A stretch of DNA of 64,000 bases, from the NCBI RefSeq assembly GCF_036013935.1, contig NZ_CP107902.1, positions 5,179,001 through 5,243,000 on the forward strand, read 5' to 3'. Position numbers and translations under genes: made by a program. Shown in pieces: positions 17,001-27,703 of the stretch (positions are counted from its first letter, which is position 1; each line of letters begins with the position of its first letter). The notes beneath the pieces are model-generated. The model was not told the DNA's origin. It did not search any database and saw nothing but the letters and a program-made list of their open reading frames with translations. Source of the DNA: Streptomyces sp. NBC_00461 (GTDB lineage Bacteria > Actinomycetota > Actinomycetes > Streptomycetales > Streptomycetaceae).

Positions 17001-17491
17001 GATTCCCCCAGGCGCCCACCCGAGAGGTCGACCTCGAAGCCGCCCTCGCAGTGCGGGCAGGTCACGGCCGCGCGGGTGTGACCCTCGCTGTTGACCCGGC
17101 GGTAGAAGTCCTGGAGGAAGGCCACGTCGGTGGCGTACATCCGCTCCACGACCCCGGCGTGCACGTCCGTGATGCTGCCGATCCGGGTGATCACCTGGCT
17201 CAGCAGCACCACGCTCAGGTACGCCGGGTTCTCCTTGACCCGCAGATCGATCTGCGGCCGCAGTTCGTCCCGGGCGGTGGCCAGACGCATCGAACCGTGC
17301 CGGTGCAGGGTGCCCGCCTCGTCCACGTACCCGCGCGGCAGCTCGAACTCGAACTCGGTGCGCAGCCCGTGATCCTCCCGCGGCGGCGGCGGAACGGCGG
17401 CGGGGGGCGCCGCCTGCTCCTGCGCCGGGGCGGGCGCCGTCATCGCGAGGATCTCGTCCAGGTTGCCCGCCGTGACCGTACGGCGCTTCAT
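16997..17491 (-). CDS. T4 gp26-like baseplate hub assembly protein
   Basis: A 164-residue protein resembling the T4 gp26-like baseplate/hub assembly family seen in CIS loci. The core reads FEFELPRGYVDEAGTLHRHG, MRLATARDELRPQIDLRV, then AYLSVVLLSQVITRIGSI and FLQDFYRRVN, ending in a CPHC motif that could be half of a zinc site. The N-terminal 45 residues are a Pro/Ala linker. ATG 17491 overlaps the stop of inner tube 1 (ATGA). Likely a non-structural chaperone for baseplate or tube assembly. Confidence 0.8.
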   Translation of the reverse strand: MKRRTVTAGNLDEILAMTAPAPAQEQAAPPAAVPPPPREDHGLRTEFEFELPRGYVDEAGTLHRHGSMRLATARDELRPQIDLRVKENPAYLSVVLLSQVITRIGSITDVHAGVVERMYATDVAFLQDFYRRVNSEGHTRAAVTCPHCEGGFEVDLSGGRLGES

Positions 17492-17928
17492 TCGACGGAG
17501 ATCTCCTCGAACACGATCGTCACGGACTCGGTGGCCGGGGACGACTCGCCCGCCTTCAGGGACGGGCCCTCCCACTTGGACACCCAGCCCTGCATCAGCT
17601 GGATGCGGCGGACCGTGTTCATCTCGGAGTCCATGATCTCGATGGTGAGGTTCTGCCGCGCGGAGGAGACGGCACCCTTGTTCAGGGTCTCCTTGATCCA
17701 CGAGGTGAACTCGCTGCTCTGGTCGAGTCCCCGGGTGATCGTCACCTCGCCGGCCTGCCGGGCGCCCGGCTGCTTGCGGATGATCTGCTTGCCCGTGTCG
17801 CTGACCTGCTTGATCTCGACGACGTCCTCTTCGACGGTCAGCCCGCTGATCTCCTGGATCGACTCGACCCGGTAGCCGCCGAGCTGCACGCCGAAGACGT
17901 GGGTGGAAAGAGCATCGCCCTCTGCCAT
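17488..17928 (-). CDS. Contractile tail inner-tube protein (main paralogue)
   Basis: A 146-residue gp19-like tube subunit (Cis1/Afp1 type) encoded next to the sheath. Segments such as VFGVQLGGYRVESIQEISGL, the loop KQPGARQAGEVTITRG and WVSKWEGPSLKAGESSPATE are typical. Hexamers stack to form the tube that is propelled by sheath contraction and may carry cargo in its lumen. It lies 50 bp downstream of the sheath stop and shares a 4-bp overlap with the gp26-like gene. Confidence 0.94.
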   Translation of the reverse strand: MAEGDALSTHVFGVQLGGYRVESIQEISGLTVEEDVVEIKQVSDTGKQIIRKQPGARQAGEVTITRGLDQSSEFTSWIKETLNKGAVSSARQNLTIEIMDSEMNTVRRIQLMQGWVSKWEGPSLKAGESSPATESVTIVFEEISVE

Positions 17929-17978
17929 GACTGTCTGTCACCTTTCCTTGCGGAGCCGTTGTTCCCGCGGAGCCGGGA

Positions 17979-19532
<1,554 letters not shown>

Positions 19533-19813
19533 GCTGGCTCCTTCACGTCCTTGCGGGGCACCTGTGTCCAGGGCGAGTCTGCGGGGCGGGTGAGGCGGAC
19601 GACAGGGACGTACGGACCTGAACGGGGGCAGGCCCACTGCCTTTCCGGGCTCCCCGCGCGACCCGCCCGGACGTCACCCGCCCTTGCCCCGGCGCTGCCC
19701 GCGCGGCCCTGGACGCCCCGTCAGCCCGCGCGGTCCACTGGTGGCCGCGGCAGGTGGCAGCAGCAGGTGGTGGCCGCGGCAGGGGTGCGGCGCCGAGGAG
19801 ACAGAGGCAGCGG
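19533..19813. promoter_or_regulatory. Divergent sheath/effector intergenic region
   Basis: 281 bp between the sheath gene (minus) and the DUF4157-nuclease gene (plus), so promoters for both are expected here. I could not assign -10/-35 boxes with confidence. A 14-bp direct repeat, GTGGCCGCGGCAGG, occurs at 19741-19754 and 19770-19783, just upstream of the effector start, and could be a regulator site. Confidence 0.4.
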
Positions 19814-21538
19814 ATGCAGACGTCGAGGACGACGCACACCGAGCAGTCCGGGAGCGGGCAGCCGGTGCGCCGCCCGGCTCCCGCGCGACGCGAGTCGTCC
19901 GCGGGCGGCGCGGCCGTACCGCCCCCGCTCAGCGCCGAGATGCTCCGGGCTGTGCAGCGCGCCGCGGGCAACGCCGCGGTGACCGGCATGATCGCCCGCC
20001 GCGCCCGCACCGCGCCCGCCGCGGAGCAAGCCGTCGACACCGGCGTCGAGGCCGTCCTGGACACGAACGGCAAACCCCTCGCGGAGCCGGTGCGCCGTGA
20101 GATGGAGTCCCGCTTCGACACGGACTTCTCCGACGTACGCCTGCACACCGGTGCGGCGGCCGCCCGCTCGGCCCGGGCGATCGGCGCCCGCGCCTACACC
20201 TCCGGCAGCCATGTCGTGCTCGGCACGGGCGGCGGCGACAAGCACACCCTCGCGCATGAACTCAGGCATGTCGAGCAGCAGCGCAGCGGCCCGGTCTCGG
20301 GCACCGACACCGGGCACGGCTTCGCGATGTCGCATCCGCGCGACGACTTCGAACAGGACGCCGAGGCCACCGCGCGCAAGGTCATGTCGGGGCCGGCGCC
20401 GGTGCAGCGCAGGCCGCAGGCGGGGCAGGACGGGGCGGCCCCGACGGCGGGCGGGGACACGGACACGGTGCAGCGGGCCAGCGCCACCACGCTGGAGGAC
20501 GCGGTCGTGTCGCACTACGTCCCCACCAGGGAGAACGCCCAGCCCGCGTACGGCCTGACCATCAAGCGTCCCCGGGAGGTGAAGGGCTCCATCAAGCCGA
20601 CGGGCACGAAGGGGCGGGCGGCGGCGCCGAACCCGATCGCGGTCAAGTCCCTGCACGAGGTCTACAAGGGCAACAAGGCCAAGGGCACGGCCGCTCCCAC
20701 CGAGGCGATGGTGTGGAAGGACCTGTTCGGCGGGGCGGGCTTCGACCGCGGCCATGTGATGGGACTGGAGGTGGGCGGCTCCGACGTCGCGCAGAACATC
20801 GTCCCCCAGTGGTCCCTGAACCAGGGCACCGGCATGTGGCGCCGGATCGAGCACGCGCTGGTGGGGGTGAGCAAGGGTGACGTGCGCTTCGAGGTGCACT
20901 ACGCGACGCGGAACGGCAACCACCACGGGGTGATGATCCCGACCCACATCGACATCTACCTGAACAACGCCCACTACGACGCGTGGGAGAACGAACCCGA
21001 CGCCAACGACCTCATCCGGTCGGGCCGGGACCCCAACGACCTGGCCGCGTTCTACACCCGGGCGAAGGACGCCCTCGGCGGCCTGACGCAGCTGACCGAG
21101 GACCAGATGCAGCACTTCGCCTTCGCCGCGATGTCCCGGGACAGGGCGGACTACCTCGCCCTCCAGGACTTCGAGCGCGAGAGGGCCGCGGGCCGCGACC
21201 CCGGCCCCGGCGACAGCACCGCCGACACCCACCGGCAGACCATGAAGCTCGGGGACTTCCCGAAGGACCGCAGGGACAAACTGATCGAGGCGTACGTCGA
21301 CGGAGGCTGGGTGACCAAGAGCGGCACCGGCGACAACGCCACCTACACCCTCGGCGATCCCCCGGCTCCCGCACTCGACAGCGACACCGAGTCCAGCAGC
21401 CAGTCCAGTGACTCCGACGTCGACATGTCCGACGGCTCCCAGCCGACGTCGCCCGGACAGCCGTTCGCCACCATCCAGTTCGGCTCGCAGGGCAGCAGCT
21501 CGGACGGGGACTGGGAGGACAGGATGGACACCGACTAG
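19814..21538 (+). CDS. DUF4157 (eCIS-core) protein with C-terminal predicted nuclease; candidate CIS effector
   Basis: 574 residues, the only plus-strand gene inside the CIS block. Near residue 45 lies AVQRAAGNAAV, typical of the leader region in eCIS-associated toxins. Residues about 80-156 are a DUF4157 domain (RFDTDFSDVRLHTGAAA, GSHVVLGTGGGD, HELRHVEQQ with an HExxH at 148-152). Two further VQR motifs follow. Residues about 240-370 resemble the DNA/RNA non-specific endonuclease fold of the His-Me finger superfamily: FDRGHVMGLEVGGSD with DRGH at 311-314, then QNIVPQWSLNQG with Asn328 as metal ligand, then WRRIEHAL. The C-terminus is helical and ends in an acidic Ser/Asp tail. ATG 19814 is chosen over the upstream ATG 19754 because DUF4157 proteins start shortly before this point. 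No signal peptide. Convergent with the ATPase gene 4 bp away. Toxic cargo role is inferred. Confidence 0.82.
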   Translation: MQTSRTTHTEQSGSGQPVRRPAPARRESSAGGAAVPPPLSAEMLRAVQRAAGNAAVTGMIARRARTAPAAEQAVDTGVEAVLDTNGKPLAEPVRREMESRFDTDFSDVRLHTGAAAARSARAIGARAYTSGSHVVLGTGGGDKHTLAHELRHVEQQRSGPVSGTDTGHGFAMSHPRDDFEQDAEATARKVMSGPAPVQRRPQAGQDGAAPTAGGDTDTVQRASATTLEDAVVSHYVPTRENAQPAYGLTIKRPREVKGSIKPTGTKGRAAAPNPIAVKSLHEVYKGNKAKGTAAPTEAMVWKDLFGGAGFDRGHVMGLEVGGSDVAQNIVPQWSLNQGTGMWRRIEHALVGVSKGDVRFEVHYATRNGNHHGVMIPTHIDIYLNNAHYDAWENEPDANDLIRSGRDPNDLAAFYTRAKDALGGLTQLTEDQMQHFAFAAMSRDRADYLALQDFERERAAGRDPGPGDSTADTHRQTMKLGDFPKDRRDKLIEAYVDGGWVTKSGTGDNATYTLGDPPAPALDSDTESSSQSSDSDVDMSDGSQPTSPGQPFATIQFGSQGSSSDGDWEDRMDTD

Positions 21539-21542
21539 CCGG

Positions 21543-23705
21543 CTAGGCGCCGGTGGCCTCCGCCAGGTACGGCCCGAACTCGCCCTCCAGGACCAGCCGT
21601 CCCAGCTTGCGGTACTCCTGGGCGATCGCCGTCACCAGCTGCCGCATGGCGAGCGGTGCGCCCGACTCCGCCGCCAGGTACGCCGCCGTCACCGCGCACG
21701 CCCGGATCGAGCCGCCGGCCAGTTCGAAGCGGTCCGCGCAGAAGGCGAGGTCCAGGTCGGCGTCCCGGGGCAGCCGTTCGCCCAGGCAGCGCTCCCACAG
21801 GGCGAGGCGCTGGCCGGCGTCGGGCACCGGGAAGTCCGCGACCACGTCCAGCCGGCGGGTGAACGCCTCGTCCAGGTTGGCGCGCAGGTTGGTGGTCAGC
21901 ACCGCGATCCCGTCGAACGACTCCATGCGCTGCAGCAGGTACGCCGACTCGATGTTGGCGTGCCGGTCGTGCGCGTCCTTGACCTCCGAGCGCTTGCCGA
22001 AGATCGCGTCGGCCTCGTCGAAGAGCAGCACCGCGTTGACCGCCGACGCCTCGGTGAAGATGCGCTCCAGGTTCTTCTCGGTCTCGCCCACGTACTTGTC
22101 GACGACCGTGGACAGGTCCACCACGTACAGGTCCATGCCGAGGTCCGCCGCGACGACCTCGGCGGACATGGTCTTGCCGGTGCCCGACTCGCCCGCGAAG
22201 AGTGCGATGACGCCGCGGCCCCGGCCGCCCCCCGGCCGCATCCCCCACTGCCCGAGCACCTGTTCGCGATGGCGGGCGCGGAGCGCGAGTTCGCGCAGCC
22301 GCCGGTGGGTGGGCGGCGGCAGCACCAGGTCGTCCCAGCCGACCCCCGGCTCCACCCGGCGGGCGAGCCGTTCGAGCCCCGCCCCGTTCTGGGCCCGCAC
22401 GGCGCTGCGCAGATCGTCGGCGCGGACCGGGCGTCCCGCGAGGGCGGCCGTACGTACCGCGACGTCGGCGGCACGGTGCAACTGCCCGGAGTCCAGCCGG
22501 TGCGCGGCGACGGCACGGGCGAGAGCCTCCACGTCGCCGGCCACCGAGCCCGCGACGCCGACGCCGCCACGAGTGCCATCGGCGTCATCGGCGGTCCGGG
22601 CGTCATCGTCGGCACCGGCAGCACCCGCACCCGCGGCCCGGTTGAGGGCGTGTCGCCAGCGGGCGGCCTGCCGTTCCGGGGAGGGGGCGGGGACGGTCAG
22701 GACCACGGGAGTGTCGGCCGCCCACAGGGGGTCCCAGCCGACGGTGCCATGGGTGAGCAGTGGGATCCCGCGCAGCGTCGTGCACAACGCGCCCAGTGTG
22801 CGGGCCCGTTCGGCGGGTTCGGCGGGCAGTGCTTCCAGCGGTCCGAGGACGACGCCGGCACCGGTCAGCCGGGCTTCGAGTGCCACCACCCGGGCGATCG
22901 CCGGTACGTCGTCGGGGCGCCGGGCGAGTGCCGCCGCGTCCAGGACGAGGGCGCGCATCCCGGCCGCGTGCAGGGCCGCGACGGCCAGCCCCCCGGCGTC
23001 ACCGCCCCGGCTGCGCAGCTGGACCAGGCCCGCGCCGGTGCCGGCCGCGGCCGCCGCCCGGTGGACCTCCGCCGTCTCGGCGGTCGGGTCCTCGCGGGCC
23101 TCGCCGAGCACCCCGGCGAGCCGGGCGTCGGGCTGCGTGCTGCCCAGGAGATGCCCCGTGACCCGGTCGGGGACGGTCAGCACGCGGGACAGCGGGGGCC
23201 GTTCGGCTTCGGTGACCTCCACCAGGCCGCCCGCGACCAGCGGTGCCGAGGGGGCCAGCCGGAACCGGCCGGACGCCGCCCCGGCGAGCCCGCACAGCTC
23301 CAGGGCCAGCCCGACCGTGGGCCGACGGCGCGTCAGGTCGTCGTTGAGATAGCCGTAGAGCCGCTCGAACCGCGCGTCCAGGTCGGGTGCCGTCGCGACC
23401 AGCAGCAGGTCCAGGTCCAGGGAGGACAGGGCGAACCGCGTGGCGAGAGCGCCGAGGACGGAGCCGGCCGGGGGCTGCCAGGGCTGCTGCTCGGGTACGC
23501 CGAGCCCGCCCGGCTCGTGCAGGATGCGGGCCGCCGCCTCGGGCGTGAGGTACTGGCCGCGATACGGGTCGTCGGGATCGGGATCACCCGCGCGCCGCAG
23601 CGCCACCGCGTGCCGCACCCGTTCCTCGACGGCGCGCAGCCGCAGCCACAGATGCTCCTCGGTACCGGTGGGGGACACCGTCACGGGTTCCGCGGTCTGC
23701 GTCAC
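21543..23705 (-). CDS. cis15: CIS AAA+ ATPase
   Basis: A 720-residue AAA+ ATPase (Cis15/Afp15). The last 270 residues form the ATPase core: Walker A FAGESGTGKTMSAE with Lys511, Walker B VLLFDEADAIFGKRSEVKDA, and an arginine-finger region NLDEAFTRRLD. The first 450 residues are a family-typical helical and degenerate nucleotide-binding-like region beginning LWLRLRAVEERVRHAVALRR. In CIS the ATPase acts in assembly or recycling and is not part of the mature particle. Start GTG 23705 overlaps the DUF4255 stop by 4 bp. Confidence 0.93.
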   Translation of the reverse strand: MTQTAEPVTVSPTGTEEHLWLRLRAVEERVRHAVALRRAGDPDPDDPYRGQYLTPEAAARILHEPGGLGVPEQQPWQPPAGSVLGALATRFALSSLDLDLLLVATAPDLDARFERLYGYLNDDLTRRRPTVGLALELCGLAGAASGRFRLAPSAPLVAGGLVEVTEAERPPLSRVLTVPDRVTGHLLGSTQPDARLAGVLGEAREDPTAETAEVHRAAAAAGTGAGLVQLRSRGGDAGGLAVAALHAAGMRALVLDAAALARRPDDVPAIARVVALEARLTGAGVVLGPLEALPAEPAERARTLGALCTTLRGIPLLTHGTVGWDPLWAADTPVVLTVPAPSPERQAARWRHALNRAAGAGAAGADDDARTADDADGTRGGVGVAGSVAGDVEALARAVAAHRLDSGQLHRAADVAVRTAALAGRPVRADDLRSAVRAQNGAGLERLARRVEPGVGWDDLVLPPPTHRRLRELALRARHREQVLGQWGMRPGGGRGRGVIALFAGESGTGKTMSAEVVAADLGMDLYVVDLSTVVDKYVGETEKNLERIFTEASAVNAVLLFDEADAIFGKRSEVKDAHDRHANIESAYLLQRMESFDGIAVLTTNLRANLDEAFTRRLDVVADFPVPDAGQRLALWERCLGERLPRDADLDLAFCADRFELAGGSIRACAVTAAYLAAESGAPLAMRQLVTAIAQEYRKLGRLVLEGEFGPYLAEATGA

Positions 23706-24397
23706 GGCTGCCGGTCCCCCCTGCGGCGGCGCCTGGCCGGTGCGGGACGTTCGCGGGGGCCCGCATAGCCGCTCGGGCCCGGGTCGCTGGTCTCCGTGTA
23801 GCGCAGGCGGCGGCCCTCGTCCGCGTCCTCGGTGCGCGGGGTGGCACGTACGACGAGGCCCTCGGTGACCGGAGGCGCGGTGGCCTTGGTGATGCCGGCG
23901 AGCGGTGCCCGTACCCGCACGTTGAGCGAGGCCTTCAGTTCGCCGCCCATCGCCGACCACACGTCGGAGGCGGTCGGCGCGTCACCGGACCCGGCGGTGT
24001 CAAGGCCCACGGTCAGGCCGAGTTCGGCGAGCGTGCCGGTGAGCAGCCGCGCGGGCAGGGTGTCGGCGGCCACCAGCGTGCCGAGCACCTGCGAGAGCAG
24101 CCGGTGTTCGTCCTGCGGGCGGGTCGCCCACGCGGTGACCAGGTACGTCAGCTCGAACCAGCGCGGCGGGGTGCGCCGCGCCACGAGGTGGCCGTCCTCG
24201 TCGTACACCTCCCCGGAGCCGCTGCCGCGCCGTACGGCGTCCTCGCGGATGTCGTACAGGAAGACGCAGACCGTCGGGGCGCTGCGGCGCGCCGCCCAGT
24301 CCCGGGTGGGGGCGTCGAAGACCACGTCGACACCCGACGCCTCCAGGCCGGACTCGCCGAGCAGCCTGCGCAGCCCCTCGTCGACCTCGTGGATCAC
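23702..24397 (-). CDS. cis16: DUF4255 tail terminator (cap) protein
   Basis: A 231-residue DUF4255/Pvc16_N protein (Cis16/Afp16) that caps tube and sheath at the distal end. The family core is GVDVVFDAPTRDWAARRSA, VCVFLYDIREDAVRRGSG, then RRTPPRWFELTYLVTAWATR and HRLLSQVLGTL. The C-terminal 40 residues are a basic Arg/Pro tail. GTG 24397 overlaps the preceding stop (GTGA), and its own stop overlaps the ATPase start likewise, so terminator and ATPase are co-translated. Confidence 0.92.
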   Translation of the reverse strand: MIHEVDEGLRRLLGESGLEASGVDVVFDAPTRDWAARRSAPTVCVFLYDIREDAVRRGSGSGEVYDEDGHLVARRTPPRWFELTYLVTAWATRPQDEHRLLSQVLGTLVAADTLPARLLTGTLAELGLTVGLDTAGSGDAPTASDVWSAMGGELKASLNVRVRAPLAGITKATAPPVTEGLVVRATPRTEDADEGRRLRYTETSDPGPSGYAGPRERPAPARRRRRGDRQP

Positions 24398-27300
24398 CGG
24401 CGGGTCACCTCGTCCGGCGGCTGCACGCTGCCGTTGACCACCAGGAAGTCGGTCGTCACCGGGGAGAAGCCGGGGCCCTTGGCGGTGATGATCCGCGGCC
24501 CGGTCTGGTCCTTGGCGAGGATGAGCAACTGGCCGATGAACGTGCCGTCCCGCAGCGGAACCGTCGGCGCCGCCGCCGCGGTGATCCCCGGCTTCCAGCT
24601 GAACCGCACCGGCACGCCCGGCGGGAAGTCCTTGCCGCGCACCGAGGTGACGAAGCCGGGCTTGCCGATCGGCGGCACCGCGACGATGCGCGGCTGCAGG
24701 ATGCGCAGCCGCTGCCGGGCGGTGTTGTCGCTCTTGTCGGCGTCCGTCCCGGTGGTGGTGAGCCGGCCGGTGACGTGGCCGGTCAGCGCCTTGTCGGGGG
24801 AGAGGACGACCCGCACGACGGTGCTCGCGCCCTGGTCGAGGTCCGGCAGCGCGCACACCCAGGCCTTGTCGCAGCCCTCGGGCGGCCCGTTGTCCGGGAT
24901 GCCCTTGGGCAGGCCGATGTGCAGCCGCAGCCCGGTCGCCAGCGCGTTGCGTCCGTTGCGCACGGTGTACGTCACCACGACACGCCCGCCGACGTAGCCG
25001 GGGTTGGGCTGGGCGGTGACCTTGACGCCGGGCCCGGCGTCGGGCGCGGGCGGCTGCGGGGGAACGGTGGGCGTCGGCGTGGGTGTCGGGGTCGGCGCGG
25101 GCGTGGCCTCGCGCACCGGCACCACGGTCTGGCCCGTGTTGTCGCTGGGCTGCGGATCCAGGACCGTGCCGGTGACCGTCCAGCCGACCGGCTGGTCGCC
25201 GGCGGTGACCCCGGTGAGGGTGACGCTCACAGGGACGGTCGTGCCGGGCTGCACCACGCCGACGTTGCACTGCAGGGAGGCGGCGTCACAGGTGCCCCCG
25301 GGCCAGGTCACCTTGGTGACCTGTGCACCGGCCGGCGGGGCGATGGTCAGCGTGGTGCCGGGGGAGGCGGCGGGGCCGTTGTTCACGAGCCCTACCTGGA
25401 CGGTCGTGGACTTGCCGACGGTGACGTCGGGGGTGGTGCCGGGCGCCTGGACCGCGAGGTTCACGGACTGCTGGACGCTGGGCTCCTTCTGCCGGCCCGC
25501 GAGCCCCGAGGTGAGCGGCGTGAGGTCACCGGAGTCGACGTCCAACAGGCTCAGCTTCTCGGGGCTGTTGGACGCCACGGCGGCACGCGAGCTGATCACC
25601 AGGCCCTTGCCGTCGGCCGTCCAGGCGGCGTCGCGCGGCTGGAAGGGGCCGGTGGCGGAGGTGTCCGGCAGCTGTCGGCCGCAGGCGCCGGGCAGGCCGC
25701 GGGCGGCTGCGGGGGTCAGCACCCGGCAGTCGTCGCCCGTGAGGGAGGTCAGCAGGATGCCGTCGCGCTCGTCGACCTGGCCGCCGCCGCTCTTGCGGTT
25801 GAAGGCGATGTTCAGGCCGTCCGGGGAGAACGCCGGACTGTCGTCGATGACCGCGCAGTCGCCCGGGCAGATCCTGGCGCTCAGGTCGCGCTGCTGGTCC
25901 AGGTGTTTCACGGGCACGGTCCAGATGTGCTTGTTGCCGCCGTTCCCGCCGATCACCTCGTTGCGGGTGAAGGCCAGGGTGGTGCCGTCGGAGGACCAGG
26001 TCGGCTGGGCGTCGCGGCCCGTCTGCTGCCCGGCCGGCGGGGTGATCTGGCCGGTGATCGCGCCGGTCGCCGCGTCGGCGATGAGGATGCGGCTGGGACC
26101 CGCCGCCTCGCCGACGCCGCCCGGCGAAGTCCGGGTGAAGGCAAGGTACTTGCCGTCCGGGGAGAACGTCGGGTCGGTGTCCCAGTCCGTCGCGCCGCGT
26201 CCCGCGAGCGGCATCGGCGCCGCGTTGAAGCCGTCGGCGTCCACCATCCAGATCCGCTCGATCCGCCGGCCGTCGGCGTCGGTCTCGAAGCGGGTGACGA
26301 CGATCCGGCGCCCGTCGGGCGTGTAGTTCTGCCGCTCGGTCCACGGGTCGAAACCGGTCGCGGGCTGGAACAGCGGGTCCTTGGCGGGGTCGGTGTTGGT
26401 GTCGGCCGCCGGATCCTCGTTGAGGATCGGCAGCCCCAGGTCGCGTGGGTCGGACCCGTCCGACCGGGCGTCCTGGAGGGTCACCACGTGTGCGCCGGAG
26501 TGGTTCTTGTCAGGGGGTGCCGCCGAGGTGCGCTCCACCACGACGCCGCCGCCGTCGACCGGGCCGACCCAGGTGGGCGAGAGGACCTTCCGGTCCTCGT
26601 TGAGCACCAGTTCGGGTTCCTGGTCGGAGTGTGCGGTCGCCTTGAACACATGGTCGTAGTCGCCCTCGCACGTGCAGGTGATCTCGGGGCTCAGGAACAC
26701 CAGCCCGTCCCCGTTGGGCTTCCACGACGCCCCGTGGGCACGCCAGTTCGCGTACGTGCCCCCGAACAGCGGCTCGTCGCTGGTCCCGTTCGTGATCCGC
26801 AGCCGGGGTACGGACGTCCCGTCGACGGTGGTGGTGGCGGTGTACGCGATCCAGTCCCGGTTCACGTCGTCATTGACCGGGTTCCACGCGGGTTCGCCTG
26901 CCGTGCCGTTGGCGGGGGAGGTGATCCGGGTGGCGGGGCCGCCGTTCAGGGCCCGTACGTAGATCTGCTGTCCGACCAGCGGATTGCTGTCACTGGAGTA
27001 CGCCAGGCGCTGCCCGTCGGGGGAGACCGTCGGGCACTCCTCGTTCGCGGGGGTGTCGGTGAGCCGGGTCAGACCCGTGCCGTCGGTGCGCACCAGCCAC
27101 AGGTCGCGCTGCGTTCCGCCGCCCAGGCCGGCGGATTCGGCCGCGTCGAACACCACGGACTGCCCGTCCGGGGTAAGCCGGGGGTGCGCCGCGTCCATGC
27201 CGCTGGTGAGACGCCGCACGGAACCGTCGGCGGCCCGCAGATAGATCTGCGGGGTCTTCTCGTCGCGGAGGCTCGCGAAGACCAGCTGGTCGCCGAGCGC

Positions 27301-27558
27301 GGACGGTTGCATGTCGTAGTGGGCCGGGCCGGCACCGAACAGCGGGGTGCTGGAGGTGGGGGTGGCGACCGTGCCCAGGCTGCGGTGCCCGGTGCCGGCG
27401 TACGCGACCCGGGTCTCGGCGGCGTCGGCCGCCCGCGGGGCGGACACGGCGCTGCCCTGTCCGGACGCCGCCGTCACCCCGAGCAGCGGGATCAGCAGCA
27501 GCAACGACGTTCCGAGTCTCCCCAGGCGGTACCGCCCGCCGGGGTCAGCCGTTCCCAT
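24394..27558 (-). CDS. Exported PD40 beta-propeller protein with DUF11-like and IPT-like domains
   Basis: A 1054-residue protein with an N-terminal signal sequence (TSLLLLIPLLGVTAASG). Residues about 50-650 carry repeated PD40/TolB-type blades (LTPDGQSVVFDAAES, SPDGQRLAYSSDSNP, YTPDGRRIVVTRF, SPDGKYLAFTRTS). Residues about 690-920 hold two DUF11/CARDB-like beta-sandwiches with a Pro/Thr linker between them. The last 110 residues resemble an IPT/TIG domain. GAAGGGGA precedes ATG 27558. It is translationally coupled to the cap gene by a 4-bp overlap, so an extracytoplasmic protein is made together with cytoplasmic particle parts. It may be an envelope receptor, anchor or sensor for the CIS; no function is established to my knowledge. 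Confidence 0.8.
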   Translation of the reverse strand: MGTADPGGRYRLGRLGTSLLLLIPLLGVTAASGQGSAVSAPRAADAAETRVAYAGTGHRSLGTVATPTSSTPLFGAGPAHYDMQPSALGDQLVFASLRDEKTPQIYLRAADGSVRRLTSGMDAAHPRLTPDGQSVVFDAAESAGLGGGTQRDLWLVRTDGTGLTRLTDTPANEECPTVSPDGQRLAYSSDSNPLVGQQIYVRALNGGPATRITSPANGTAGEPAWNPVNDDVNRDWIAYTATTTVDGTSVPRLRITNGTSDEPLFGGTYANWRAHGASWKPNGDGLVFLSPEITCTCEGDYDHVFKATAHSDQEPELVLNEDRKVLSPTWVGPVDGGGVVVERTSAAPPDKNHSGAHVVTLQDARSDGSDPRDLGLPILNEDPAADTNTDPAKDPLFQPATGFDPWTERQNYTPDGRRIVVTRFETDADGRRIERIWMVDADGFNAAPMPLAGRGATDWDTDPTFSPDGKYLAFTRTSPGGVGEAAGPSRILIADAATGAITGQITPPAGQQTGRDAQPTWSSDGTTLAFTRNEVIGGNGGNKHIWTVPVKHLDQQRDLSARICPGDCAVIDDSPAFSPDGLNIAFNRKSGGGQVDERDGILLTSLTGDDCRVLTPAAARGLPGACGRQLPDTSATGPFQPRDAAWTADGKGLVISSRAAVASNSPEKLSLLDVDSGDLTPLTSGLAGRQKEPSVQQSVNLAVQAPGTTPDVTVGKSTTVQVGLVNNGPAASPGTTLTIAPPAGAQVTKVTWPGGTCDAASLQCNVGVVQPGTTVPVSVTLTGVTAGDQPVGWTVTGTVLDPQPSDNTGQTVVPVREATPAPTPTPTPTPTVPPQPPAPDAGPGVKVTAQPNPGYVGGRVVVTYTVRNGRNALATGLRLHIGLPKGIPDNGPPEGCDKAWVCALPDLDQGASTVVRVVLSPDKALTGHVTGRLTTTGTDADKSDNTARQRLRILQPRIVAVPPIGKPGFVTSVRGKDFPPGVPVRFSWKPGITAAAAPTVPLRDGTFIGQLLILAKDQTGPRIITAKGPGFSPVTTDFLVVNGSVQPPDEVTRR

Positions 27559-27703
27559 CGCGTCCCCTTCGCAGTCAGGTGCGGCCGCCGCATGTGCCCA
27601 TCCGGACCGCCCCCGCCACCCTGTACCGGCCGTGCGCGGCGCGGCAGGGCGGCGGGGCCGTACCCGGGGGAAGCGCGCGGTGCGCTTTCGGGCAATGCCG
27701 GTG

